Shown one piece after another: positions 1-7,243 of a stretch of DNA of 64,000 bases (its first letter is position 1; the number at the start of each line of letters is the position of its first letter). The DNA is taken from assembly GCF_000374545.1 (NCBI RefSeq), contig NZ_KB894582.1, forward strand, positions 1 to 64,000. The letters are read 5' to 3'. A model generated the notes under the pieces. It had not been told where the DNA came from, did no database searches, and saw only the letters and a list, made by a program, of their open reading frames with translations. The position numbers were made by a program, and so were the translations under genes. Source of the stretch: Anaeromusa acidaminophila DSM 3853. Lineage in GTDB: Bacteria; Bacillota; Negativicutes; Anaeromusales; Anaeromusaceae.

Positions 1-210
1 TACATGAAGTTTAAAATCCAAAGAGTACGTTTGATTTTTTCTGCTTCGCAATAACCCATCTTCACCCAATCTGTTGTATATTGCAACCCATTTCTGGATA
101 TCTTTTATTGCAGGAATATTATACTTTTTGCTTAAAAATACATATCCACCTTTGCCGTTAAGATACTCTTGAACTACTTTTAATTTAAATTCAAAACTAT
201 ATTTTGCCAA
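1..210 (-). CDS. IS3-family transposase OrfA, N-terminal 70 residues (partial)
   Basis: The visible N-terminus begins LAKYSFEFKLKVVQEYLNG and continues with a helix-turn-helix region containing SKKYNIPAI and IQKWVAIYNRLGEDGLL. This is the DNA-binding domain of IS150-type OrfA (HTH_28/transposase_8 class), which recognises the element ends and is normally followed by a DDE orfB reached by -1 frameshifting. The start is read as TTG at 210. A second HTH appears to begin at SLDFKLHV where the window stops. The gene is cut by the window edge, so whether the element is intact is unknown. Confidence 0.75.
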   Translation of the reverse strand, partial: MAKYSFEFKLKVVQEYLNGKGGYVFLSKKYNIPAIKDIQKWVAIYNRLGEDGLLRSRKNQTYSLDFKLHV

Positions 211-217
211 AAAAACC

Positions 218-260
218 GACCCCCAAAAGTTAGATTTTTAAGGTCTAACTTTTGGGGGTC
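218..260. repeat. Perfect 17-bp inverted repeat at the IS end
   Basis: GACCCCCAAAAGTTAGA (218-234) is exactly complementary to 244-260, separated by 9 bases. It lies between the element terminus and the transposase start. One arm is likely the terminal inverted repeat. As RNA the palindrome would form a hairpin just ahead of the TTG start, which could shield the transposase from read-through transcription (inference). Confidence 0.85.
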
Positions 261-285
261 AGTTCACCCTGCACGGTTTTTCATT

Positions 286-864
286 TTATTGCCATAGTGC
301 GTCAAGATCTTTTTTTGTCTTGCTTACAAAGGTCGTTCTGATTAGAGAATCGGCTTCTTTTTTTTCTTCTAATTGATTGGTAATCACTTTAGCCTGCTTG
401 AGCGCTGCTGTATATTCCGCTAAAGAAGAATAGCTCGCAGGGGAAGAATCCAGCTTTTTTCCTAAAGACGCTAGTTCTTTCAATTTTTGCGAGGCAGCTA
501 TACAGGCTTTTAGGTACTGGGCATGGGCGGCGCTGTATTGTTGCAATTCGCCAAGAGCGATGGTTAAGGTCTGTTTGATTTTTGCAGCGCTGGATGTGGG
601 TGGGGTTGTTTCGGATAACTGCGCTTCTAGTTCAAGGAGGGTGTTTTGAATGCGTCCGCATTCGGCGATTTGTCCTGGCAGAAGCTGCTCATCGTTATCG
701 CCTAACTCATAAATCGCTTCCAAACTTTCGTGTAAGGCGCCCATTGCTTGGTAGGTCGGCAAAATGGCAGCGGTATATTGTTTTGTTTGATAGTGCTGAT
801 AACCCCAGTAAAGGCTCAGTAGTAAAAGGAGAAGTAAAACGAATGCATTCGGTTTGCGCCGCAT
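286..864 (-). CDS. Membrane-anchored hypothetical protein
   Basis: This 192-residue protein is not recognised as a member of a named family. It starts MRRKPNAFVLLLLLLLSLYW, a basic tip followed by one hydrophobic segment, so it is probably an uncleaved signal anchor with an extracytoplasmic helical remainder. The body is rich in Gln, Leu, Glu and Ala and looks coiled-coil-like, with two Cys residues (AECGRIQ and KACIAAS). It starts 4 bp after the end of the gene at 869-1141 on the same strand, so the two probably form an operon. A shorter frame on the opposite strand (582-866) is a shadow. Confidence 0.7.
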   Translation of the reverse strand: MRRKPNAFVLLLLLLLSLYWGYQHYQTKQYTAAILPTYQAMGALHESLEAIYELGDNDEQLLPGQIAECGRIQNTLLELEAQLSETTPPTSSAAKIKQTLTIALGELQQYSAAHAQYLKACIAASQKLKELASLGKKLDSSPASYSSLAEYTAALKQAKVITNQLEEKKEADSLIRTTFVSKTKKDLDALWQ

Positions 865-868
865 GAGC

Positions 869-1141
869 TTAGGGCTCCATGTTTTGTTGATTTAGCCAGT
901 TGATGGCGGCTTGGTTGAAGTTTCCTTTGGTGTTGCGCGTAACACGGTCAATTAACAGATAATCGCTGTCATGGATATGACGGGCAAGCGTAAGATGAAC
1001 CGCTGAGGCTGACTTGTCGGTATTTAGCAGCCAAACGGAACTCATCAGTTGATGAGTGTCGCCAAGATTTTCGATAGCGTTAAAAAAATCGGGGTACGCT
1101 TGTTGTGGTTGGTTGAAATCATAAGTGATTAAAAAAAGCAT
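869..1141 (-). CDS. Small SinR/Cas2-fold-like protein
   Basis: The 90-residue product begins MLFLITYDFNQPQQAYPDFF and contains SSVWLLNTDKSA, DSDYLLIDRVT and NWLNQQ. This pattern (YDL-type beta strand, central SVW-L-T segment, late acidic strand) matches the small ferredoxin-like proteins annotated as SinR family or Cas2-like. Their function is mostly unknown, and no cas1 or array is nearby. The start at 1141 is preferred over the longer frame to 1198 because AAGGAGG lies just ahead of it. It is probably co-transcribed with the membrane protein at 286-864. Family assignment is by pattern only. Confidence 0.6.
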   Translation of the reverse strand: MLFLITYDFNQPQQAYPDFFNAIENLGDTHQLMSSVWLLNTDKSASAVHLTLARHIHDSDYLLIDRVTRNTKGNFNQAAINWLNQQNMEP

Positions 1142-1400
1142 ACTATAGGCCTCCTTTTCAGATGGGGTAGTTTGTAATTCAATTTTTTTATATTTCAATA
1201 TCTATGAAAAAAATCCTTTTAAAATTCTGAAAAAATCATGCGTGCGTACAGAAAATTAAACAATGACAATTATCTTATGGGAGGCGTTTGGCGGACCGAA
1301 AAATGTATGCTGTAGTTGCAGTGCTAAAAAAGACAAAAAGACTCAAGGATTTTGCCGAATGGTGTGGAAGTCTCTAGAGAATTATTCTTTTGGAGGTTGA

Positions 1401-2426
1401 ATGATGGATTCTATGCAATTGGGACGGACCGGCTTGCAGATAAGCCGGAGTGGTTTTGGCGCGCTGCCGATACAGCGAATTTCTTTTGATGAGGCCAAAG
1501 GTATTTTGCGCAGGGCCTATGAGGCGGGCATTACTTTTTTTGATACGGCGCGTATGTACACGGACAGCGAGGAAAAAATCGGCTATGCTCTTTCCGATGT
1601 GCGCAATCAGATTGTAATTGCCACCAAAAGCCACGCGAAGGATAAAAAGACGCTGCTGGAGCATTTGGAAACAAGCCTGCGCAACCTAAAGACTGACTAT
1701 ATTGATATTTATCAGCTGCACAACCCGAAAGAGCTGCCGAAAGAAGCGGATGAAGAAGGTCTCTACGCCGCCTTGCTCGAAGCGAAGAAAAAAGGACTGA
1801 TTCGGCATATCGGCATTACCAATCACAGCAATAAGCTAGCTATGGAAGCGGCTGTTTCCGGTATGTACGATACCCTTCAGTTTCCTCTGAATACGTTGTC
1901 TTAGGAAGAGGACTTGCAGCTGATTGCCGCCTGTAAAGAGAGAAATATTGGCGTTATTGCTATGAAAGGCCTCTCGGGCGGGCTGATTACCAACGCGGCG
2001 ACAACCTTTTCGTTTTTGCGGCAATATGACAATGTAGTCCCCATTTGGGGAATTCAACGGATGAGCGAATTGGAAGAATTTATTGCTATGGAAAAAAATC
2101 CGCCTGTATTGAATGCGATCATGTGGGAGGCCATTCACAAGGATCGCAGTGAATTAGCGGGCGACTTTTGCCGAGGATGCGGCTACTGTATGCCTTGTCC
2201 AGCGGGCATTGAAATTCCGACGCAGGCTCGCATTTCGCTGCTCTTAGGGCGCGCGCCCTATCAGCCATTTTTAGAAGACAGCTTCAAAGAAAAAATGGAT
2301 CGCATTAATCAATGCATTGAGTGCGGCCAGTGTAAAAGCCATTGCCCCTATCAGCTGGATACGCCGAATTTGCTGAAACGGGAGCTGAAGCGCTACCAAG
2401 AGTTTTATGAAGCGCATGTAAGGTAA
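1401..2426 (+). pseudogene. Aldo/keto reductase with C-terminal 4Fe-4S domain, interrupted by in-frame TAG
   Basis: Two frames (1401-1904 and 1914-2426) are in the same phase and together encode one aldo/keto reductase of about 341 residues. The N-terminus has the TIM-barrel start (GRTGLQISRSGFGALP) and catalytic-type FFDTARMYTDSEEKIG. The C-terminus carries two cysteine clusters, CRGCGYCMPC and CIECGQCKSHC, typical of ferredoxin-fused reductases in anaerobes. The only interruption is TAG at 1902-1904, after NTLS; the following codons resume the family pattern (EEDLQLIAACKERNIGVIAMKG). The start at 1401 has GGAGG 5-9 bases upstream. It may be a nonsense mutation, a sequencing error or a read-through codon; I favour the first two. 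Confidence 0.8.
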
Positions 2427-2440
2427 AAAATTGCTAAAAA

Positions 2441-2478
2441 AAAGTCCTGTTGTGCGTTGTTGTCACAATAGGACTTTT
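2441..2478 (+). terminator. Intrinsic terminator after the aldo/keto reductase
   Basis: The hairpin pairs AAGTCCTGTTGTG with the matching arm ending in AGGACTTTT, with T residues at the 3' side. It lies 15 bases beyond the stop codon. Confidence 0.75.
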
Positions 2479-2588
2479 CTCTTAACGCAGTGAATGATAT
2501 AATGCAATAAAGTTGGTACTATAATGAACTTATAATGGCTAATACGAGTAGTTGCTACTAGGGCAGAAGAAAGAATAGGAGTGAGAAC

Positions 2589-2753
2589 GTGGTTGGGAAA
2601 AAGGTGCGCATTCTTCGCGGAAATCACTGTGGGCAAATAGGCGAAGTTGTGGAACGAATCTTTTTCGGGAAGATCAAAGAACCGGTTTATAGTGTATACA
2701 TAGGCGGTGTCGATGTCGTTTCCTGCTGTTGTGATGAATTTGAAGTTTTATGA
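2589..2753 (+). CDS. 54-residue KOW-like (SH3-barrel) mini-protein
   Basis: A GTG start at 2589 with AGGAGTGAG just upstream opens a 54-residue frame. It begins VGKKVRILRGNHCGQIGEVV and ends GGVDVVSCCCDEFEVL. The GKKVRI-GxxxGxxGEVV pattern is the hallmark of KOW-type SH3 barrels found in NusG and several ribosomal proteins. A run of three Cys near the C-terminus is unusual. It is monocistronic, with a terminator before it and another right after. A nucleic-acid or translation-related role would be inference; the function is unknown. Confidence 0.6.
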   Translation: MVGKKVRILRGNHCGQIGEVVERIFFGKIKEPVYSVYIGGVDVVSCCCDEFEVL

Positions 2754-2765
2754 GATGTGAGCGCG

Positions 2766-2806
2766 AGCAGCCATTTCCGGTGCGGAATGGTTGCTTATTT
2801 TTTTCT
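2766..2806 (+). terminator. Intrinsic terminator after the KOW-like gene
   Basis: The stem AGCAGCCATTTCC pairs with GGAATGGTTGCT and is followed by a run of T residues, 13 bases after the stop codon. Confidence 0.8.
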
Positions 2807-2825
2807 TATGAACGCGAGCGTTGCA

Positions 2826-2854
2826 TTGACAGATAGTGTGGCTAGTACTATTCT
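2826..2854 (+). promoter_or_regulatory. Sigma-70-type promoter for the LCP gene
   Basis: TTGACA at 2826-2831 and TATTCT at 2849-2854 are separated by 17 bases, about 70 bases ahead of the LCP start. Confidence 0.65.
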
Positions 2855-2922
2855 AAGCAAGTAAAGAAAATGGGAATTTACAGAGCCAAGAGAAGAAGTT
2901 TAGTCATAGGAAAGGACGAAGC

Positions 2923-4113
2923 ATGAGTTATAGCGAGGAACCAAGACTTACTAGAAGAAAACCGAAGAGGCGCATTCGCAAATTGCGAGTGGCTATGCTT
3001 TTTGGGATTGTTTTTTTGCTTGTTGGAGCTGTATATGCTCTTTGGAATGGCGGGACTTCTTTGTTGGATGTAGTCGCGAAAAATCGTATCAATATTTTGG
3101 TACTAGGTGTGGATGAAAGGGCCGATGATGTAGGCCGCTCGGATACCAGTTTTGTGGTAACCCTGGATACGGAGGCAAAAAAAATAACCGTATTCTCTGT
3201 ACCCCGTGATTCACGGGTGAAAATTGCCGGACATGGCTGGGATAAAGTGAATCATGCCTTTGCTTTTGGGGGGCTGTCACTTTCGAAGAGTACGATTGAA
3301 AACTTGCTAGGTGTTCCTATTGATTATACGGTCACCGTTGATTTCAAGGGATTTGTGCGGATGATTGACGCCCTGGGCGGGATTACGATTGATGTAGAAA
3401 AGCGGATGCGTTATTCCGATCCATATGATGATGACGGCGGCCTGGTGATTGACCTGTATCCAGGGGTACAGCGCTTGAGCGGCAAAGAAGCTATCAAGTA
3501 CGTGCGGTACCGCGATGAAGAAGGGGATATCGGGCGCGTGACAAGGCAGCAGAAATTCTTAAAAGCCGTATTGAAGGAATTGGCATCGCCTCAGACGGTG
3601 GTGCGCCTGCCGGAATTAGCAAAAGAATTTTATGGAGCGGTGAAGACCGACATGCCGTTATCTAAAATCATAAAATTGTTGCCGATGGTGCAAGAAGCGG
3701 CCTCAAACGGGATGGTTACGGCTACCATTCCCGGAACGCCCTTGTGGATTAAAGAGGTCAGCTATTGGCAGCCGAATATTGCGGAGTTGCGCTTGAAAGT
3801 AGCGCAGATTCAGGGCCTTACGAATGATGAAGGCTATGCGAAAAAATCAGAACAGTTAGCGCGAGAATATAAACAGGCGATTCCTCCAGACGCGAAGACA
3901 GATTATATGCCGACGGTTGAAACAAAGGCTCCAACTGCGGAAAAAACACCGGCGGCCAATACGAAAGCGCCAGCGACTGATGCTGCGAAGAAGACGAAGG
4001 AAGCGGCGACAGATACAAAGGCGCCGGCAGATAAACCGAAGAGTACGACGGGAACGTCGACGTCTGCTCCTACTACGACATCACCTTCCAATACGAACAG
4101 TAAAAATCCATAA
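2923..4113 (+). CDS. LytR-CpsA-Psr (LCP) family glycopolymer transferase
   Basis: LCP enzymes move lipid-linked polymers onto peptidoglycan or proteins outside the membrane. The 396-residue protein has a very basic cytoplasmic tip (RRKPKRRIRK), a transmembrane segment at about residues 23-43 and an LCP domain over about 55-230. That domain carries the conserved NILVLGVDERADDVGRSDT, VPRDSRV, VNHAFAFGG and RYRDEEGDIGRVTRQQKF motifs; the Asp and Arg residues are the usual pyrophosphate and metal contacts. The last 80 residues are a low-complexity Ala/Thr/Lys/Pro tail, probably a wall-spanning or unstructured region. It is monocistronic, with its own promoter and terminator. The exact polymer acceptor in a diderm Firmicute is unknown. 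Confidence 0.9.
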   Translation: MSYSEEPRLTRRKPKRRIRKLRVAMLFGIVFLLVGAVYALWNGGTSLLDVVAKNRINILVLGVDERADDVGRSDTSFVVTLDTEAKKITVFSVPRDSRVKIAGHGWDKVNHAFAFGGLSLSKSTIENLLGVPIDYTVTVDFKGFVRMIDALGGITIDVEKRMRYSDPYDDDGGLVIDLYPGVQRLSGKEAIKYVRYRDEEGDIGRVTRQQKFLKAVLKELASPQTVVRLPELAKEFYGAVKTDMPLSKIIKLLPMVQEAASNGMVTATIPGTPLWIKEVSYWQPNIAELRLKVAQIQGLTNDEGYAKKSEQLAREYKQAIPPDAKTDYMPTVETKAPTAEKTPAANTKAPATDAAKKTKEAATDTKAPADKPKSTTGTSTSAPTTTSPSNTNSKNP

Positions 4114-4115
4114 GC

Positions 4116-4162
4116 AAAACCCAGCTAGAAGCGAGGTCAAAAGCGCTTCCGGCTGGGTTTTT
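4116..4162 (+). terminator. Intrinsic terminator after the LCP gene
   Basis: AAAACCCAGC with following GAAGCG pairs with CGCTTCC and GCTGGGTTTT; T residues close the structure. Confidence 0.85.
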
Positions 4163-4175
4163 CGGTGCATAGCAG

Positions 4176-4646
4176 TTAGAATTTCTGTTTTAGTGTTAGC
4201 TGCGTCTGACTGCGGGGACGAACTTCCAAGGTGCGTGAATCGTCCTTATCCAGGTTGACGTTGACGCCGCCGCCTCTAATGGTGACGCCGGGAAGTATTT
4301 CCTTGCTTTTGGTTTCTTCTTTTTTTATAGACATGTTTTGAGTGGCCAAGTCGACGGGTTCGGATTCCGGTACTGGTATTTTGCCGTTGAGGCTGTGCGA
4401 TTGTGCGAGGTGTATCTCGCCAGACTGCGTTGGGGAATTGGAGTTTGAGGAGGATTGCTTGCTGACCGCTATAACCGGCAGTGGATTTTCTTCGTTTTTA
4501 GCAGTGTTGCTGGCAGGAGCGGAAGCAGGGACCGTCATGGATATATTGGCTTCTTCTTGAAGAGAAGGACTTATAGCATAGTAAACGCCCCAGCCGAATA
4601 AAATGATCGCTAAGATGGTTGTGAGGCTTTGAAATGTTTTTTTCAT
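4176..4646 (-). CDS. Secreted or membrane-anchored low-complexity hypothetical protein
   Basis: This 156-residue protein has an N-terminal MKKTFQSLTTILAIILFGWG signal or anchor followed by a Ser/Asn/Pro/Thr-rich linker. The C-terminal segment has a regular, charged pattern (GVTIRGGGVNVNLDKDDSRT, ending LTLKQKF). No family is recognised. GGAG precedes the ATG. It converges on the LCP gene, whose terminator lies between the two stop codons. A periplasmic location is inferred from the N-terminus only. Confidence 0.65.
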   Translation of the reverse strand: MKKTFQSLTTILAIILFGWGVYYAISPSLQEEANISMTVPASAPASNTAKNEENPLPVIAVSKQSSSNSNSPTQSGEIHLAQSHSLNGKIPVPESEPVDLATQNMSIKKEETKSKEILPGVTIRGGGVNVNLDKDDSRTLEVRPRSQTQLTLKQKF

Positions 4647-4829
4647 TGGTTCTCCTTTATAACTAGGTAGAAGCTATCAATAAGCTTTCTGCATGATAAC
4701 GCGCATTTCCTGCTGGTCGCCTTTCCTAAACGTGTTAGAGAGAGCGAGATCGCGACTTTTGGCGGCAGGATTTTTTGCCTTTTACAAGAATATCCATCCA
4801 ATATGAGTAGAATATGCGGAGGTGCGTGC

Positions 4830-5813
4830 ATGGCTGGTGCAGGAATTATTGGTTTGGGGCATTATGCTCCTCAGAAAATCGTGACAAATGAAGAATTGGA
4901 GCAACGCCTGCAAATGCCGGCGGAAGTTATTTTAGAGCGTTGCGGTATATGCCAGCGTCATGTGGCCGCCCCGGAAGAAGCCACTTCGGATTTGGCGCTG
5001 CAAGCGGCCCGCCAAGCGCTAGCCGATGCAGGGGTAGAAGCCCGCGAACTGGATTTGATTATTGTGGCGACATCCACATCGGATCGCCTTTCGCCGGGGT
5101 CTGCGGTTTCCGTACAGGCGGGGCTTGGCGCAACGAAAGCAGCGGCGTTTGATCTTTTAGCGGCTTGTTCCGGTTTTGTATATGGCTTGGTGATGGGCTG
5201 CCAGTTGATTAAAACTGGCTTGTATAAAAAAGTGTTGGTGATAGGCGCGGAGACGGTGTCGAAATTTGTCGATTGGCAGGATGCGAACACGTCTATCTTG
5301 TTTGGAGATGGTGCCGGAGCAGCGGTTTTGGGCGAAGTGCCAGAAGGCTATGGACTTTTAGGTTCGGATTTAGGCACAGATGGAACCGAAGCGGAAGTGC
5401 TGCAAATTCCTGCCGGAGGCAGCCGGTTGCCGGCGTCGGCGGAGACCGTTGCCCAAGGCTTGCATTATACAACGATGGATGGGCAGCGCGTTTTTATTTT
5501 TGCACTGCGGACGTTGGGGGCTTCAGTGAAGCGGTCCTTGGAGGCTGCTGGGTTGGACATAGCGGATGTGGATCTTTTAGTGCCGCATCAAGCGAATCTG
5601 CGCATTATTGAATCGGCAGTGCAACGGCTGCAGTTTCCCATGGAAAAAACCTTTATCAATCTAGAGCGTTACGGAAATACTGCTGCCGCCTCCATTCCGA
5701 TTGCCCTTAGCGAAATGAAAGAACAAGGACGCTTGATACGAGATCAGCAGGTAGCTCTTGTTGGTTTTGGCGCGGGTCTTACCTGGGGTTCGTGCGTGCT
5801 GAAATGGTATTAG
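4830..5813 (+). CDS. fabH: Beta-ketoacyl-ACP synthase III (FabH-type)
   Basis: KAS III enzymes condense an acyl-CoA starter with malonyl-ACP. The 327-residue protein shows the thiolase fold and the Cys-His-Asn triad: Cys113 in DLLAACSGFVYGL, His in LLVPHQANLRII and Asn in RYGNTAAASIP. The C-terminal GFGAGLTWGS loop is typical. The start at 4830 is chosen over 4803 because GGAGGTG precedes it correctly. It heads a probable operon with a GNAT-like protein and an ACP. This is not the fab operon arrangement with fabD/fabG/fabF, so it may serve a specialised acyl product rather than bulk fatty acid synthesis (inference). Length is normal for FabH. Confidence 0.92.
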   Translation: MAGAGIIGLGHYAPQKIVTNEELEQRLQMPAEVILERCGICQRHVAAPEEATSDLALQAARQALADAGVEARELDLIIVATSTSDRLSPGSAVSVQAGLGATKAAAFDLLAACSGFVYGLVMGCQLIKTGLYKKVLVIGAETVSKFVDWQDANTSILFGDGAGAAVLGEVPEGYGLLGSDLGTDGTEAEVLQIPAGGSRLPASAETVAQGLHYTTMDGQRVFIFALRTLGASVKRSLEAAGLDIADVDLLVPHQANLRIIESAVQRLQFPMEKTFINLERYGNTAAASIPIALSEMKEQGRLIRDQQVALVGFGAGLTWGSCVLKWY

Positions 5814-5844
5814 GAACCATTAATTTAGTAGGGGAGGAGAACCG

Positions 5845-6852
5845 GTGGAGGAACAGGCTTACGCGATACGGAGAGCTACAGCGGAGGATGCGAAGCTGAT
5901 TGTCGATTTGTTCCGGGAAACCTATGGAGACGCCTATCCGCACGCCGATATGTATCAGCCGGAAGGGCTGCGCGGGCGCATCGATAAAAAAGAAGTACAG
6001 GCGCTTTTGGCGGTTTCGCCAGCGGGACGAGGCATAGGCTATTTTGCAAGAGAAACCACAGCTCCTAATCCGAATCTTTGGGAAGAAAAAGGACTGGTGG
6101 TAGCGCTGGACTATAAGCAGACGTCCTTGGGGCTGGAGCTGATGAACCAGATGCAAGAGGAAGAATTTGTTAGCGGCAGCGGTGTATTCAGCTTTCCGGT
6201 ATGTTATCAGTATTTTTCGCAGTTAGCTTGTATAAAGCATGGCCGTCGCGATGTCGCTTTGTGCCTGGATATGGTGGAAGGAAGTATTTTCAAAGAACGT
6301 CAGGCGGGGCAGGGGCGAGTGGCTTGTTTATTGAATTTTTCCGAGTACGAGAAGCCTACGGCGCCGACATATCTACCAGACGTATATGATAAAATTCTAC
6401 GAGACCTGGCCGCACCGTTGCAAGAACGTATTTTTAAAGAAGCCGCCGGAGGTTTGCCTGCAGAGGGAAAAACGGTTTTGGAAACGCTAGGCTTGCCGGA
6501 AGATGGTAGTTGGAGCGTAGCCGTCCGGGAGATTGGCGCGGATTGGCCGCAGTGTTTGCAAGAACTAGTAGCGCAGGCGCAACGTCAGCAGGTAATTAGT
6601 TTGCGTTTTATTATTAATGCGCATCGAGCTGCCGTAGGGGCTGCGGTAGAAGAGCTGCGGCAACGTGGATTCTTTTTTTGCGGTTTGGCGCCCCGTTGGT
6701 TTGGCAGCGACGGGATCATGATGCAGAAGGTAGTTCATAAAGATCCGGATTTTGAAGGCATCAGGCTGTACTCTCAGCAGGCGAAGGAACTTTGTTCTTT
6801 TATTCGCGCCGATAGGGACGCCGTTGAAAATATACATGCCGAAAAAAGATAA
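5845..6852 (+). CDS. GNAT-like acyltransferase in an operon with KAS III and ACP
   Basis: The 335-residue product begins with a recognisable GNAT start (YAIRRATAEDAKLIVDLFRE, then ETYGDAYPHADMYQPEGLRG). The usual acyl-CoA pyrophosphate loop is not well conserved: the corresponding region reads YKQTSLGLELM. The C-terminal half has no clear family but ends with a small alpha/beta unit around INAHRAAVGAAVEELRQRGFFFCGLAPRWFGSDGI. A GTG start at 5845 has GGGGAGG 7 bases before it. It sits between KAS III and ACP, so the acyl donor could be the ACP (inference). A regulatory or protein-acylation role is also possible. Confidence 0.65.
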   Translation: MEEQAYAIRRATAEDAKLIVDLFRETYGDAYPHADMYQPEGLRGRIDKKEVQALLAVSPAGRGIGYFARETTAPNPNLWEEKGLVVALDYKQTSLGLELMNQMQEEEFVSGSGVFSFPVCYQYFSQLACIKHGRRDVALCLDMVEGSIFKERQAGQGRVACLLNFSEYEKPTAPTYLPDVYDKILRDLAAPLQERIFKEAAGGLPAEGKTVLETLGLPEDGSWSVAVREIGADWPQCLQELVAQAQRQQVISLRFIINAHRAAVGAAVEELRQRGFFFCGLAPRWFGSDGIMMQKVVHKDPDFEGIRLYSQQAKELCSFIRADRDAVENIHAEKR

Positions 6853-6870
6853 AACAAGGAGGACGATACT

Positions 6871-7107
6871 ATGACAACGACGGAAAAGGTAAATAAGATT
6901 ATTTTGGACTTGAAGAAGGGCAAGGTTACGGAGGATATGCTGCAGCCTTCAGCGGAACTGGTGAAGGACTTGCACATGGATTCCCTGGATATGGCGGAAA
7001 TGCTGGTTATGGCGGAAGATGAATTTCAGGTGAAAATTTCGCTGGAAAAAGTAGGCGGCCTTAAAACCTTGGCTGACGCCGTGCAATATGTAGATAGCTT
7101 GCTGTAA
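6871..7107 (+). CDS. acpP: Acyl carrier protein
   Basis: This 78-residue acidic helical protein contains LVKDLHMDSLDMAEMLVMAE, where Ser38 of DSLD is the expected 4'-phosphopantetheine site. AGGAGG lies ahead of the ATG. It ends a three-gene unit with KAS III and the GNAT-like gene and is followed at once by a terminator. Compared with the housekeeping ACP, the motif HMDSLDMAEM (rather than GADSLDTVEL) suggests a dedicated paralogue; this is inference from one motif. Confidence 0.9.
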   Translation: MTTTEKVNKIILDLKKGKVTEDMLQPSAELVKDLHMDSLDMAEMLVMAEDEFQVKISLEKVGGLKTLADAVQYVDSLL

Positions 7108-7118
7108 GTTAAAAAAAC

Positions 7119-7143
7119 GCTGGCCTAAAGGCTGGCTTTTTTT
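7119..7143 (+). terminator. Intrinsic terminator closing the KAS III-ACP operon
   Basis: GCTGGCC and GGCTGGC pair with two G-U wobbles around a TAAA loop, followed by seven T residues. Confidence 0.75.
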
Positions 7144-7243
7144 ATTGTTTTTGAATTTATTTTGAAAACATGTTTGCTGTATGGGAAAATGTTGTTATAC
7201 TAAGACACGTTAGATAGATGTTTTGTTTTATGGAGTGCTTTTC

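Larger units (their letters stand above)
1..262 (-). mobile_element. End of an IS3-family (IS150-like) insertion sequence, truncated by the window edge
   Basis: The minus strand carries the start of an OrfA-type transposase gene preceded by a short terminal region rich in GACCCCCAAAAGTTAGA. Such ends are typical of IS150-like IS3 elements. Only one end is inside the window, so the other terminus, orfB and target duplication cannot be seen. The boundary at about 262 is estimated from the end of the inverted repeat. Confidence 0.75.

Noticed and set aside
1902-1904. TAG as a pyrrolysine codon
   Set aside because: Aldo/keto reductases are not known pyrrolysine proteins, no downstream insertion element was seen, and TAG ends other genes in the window.
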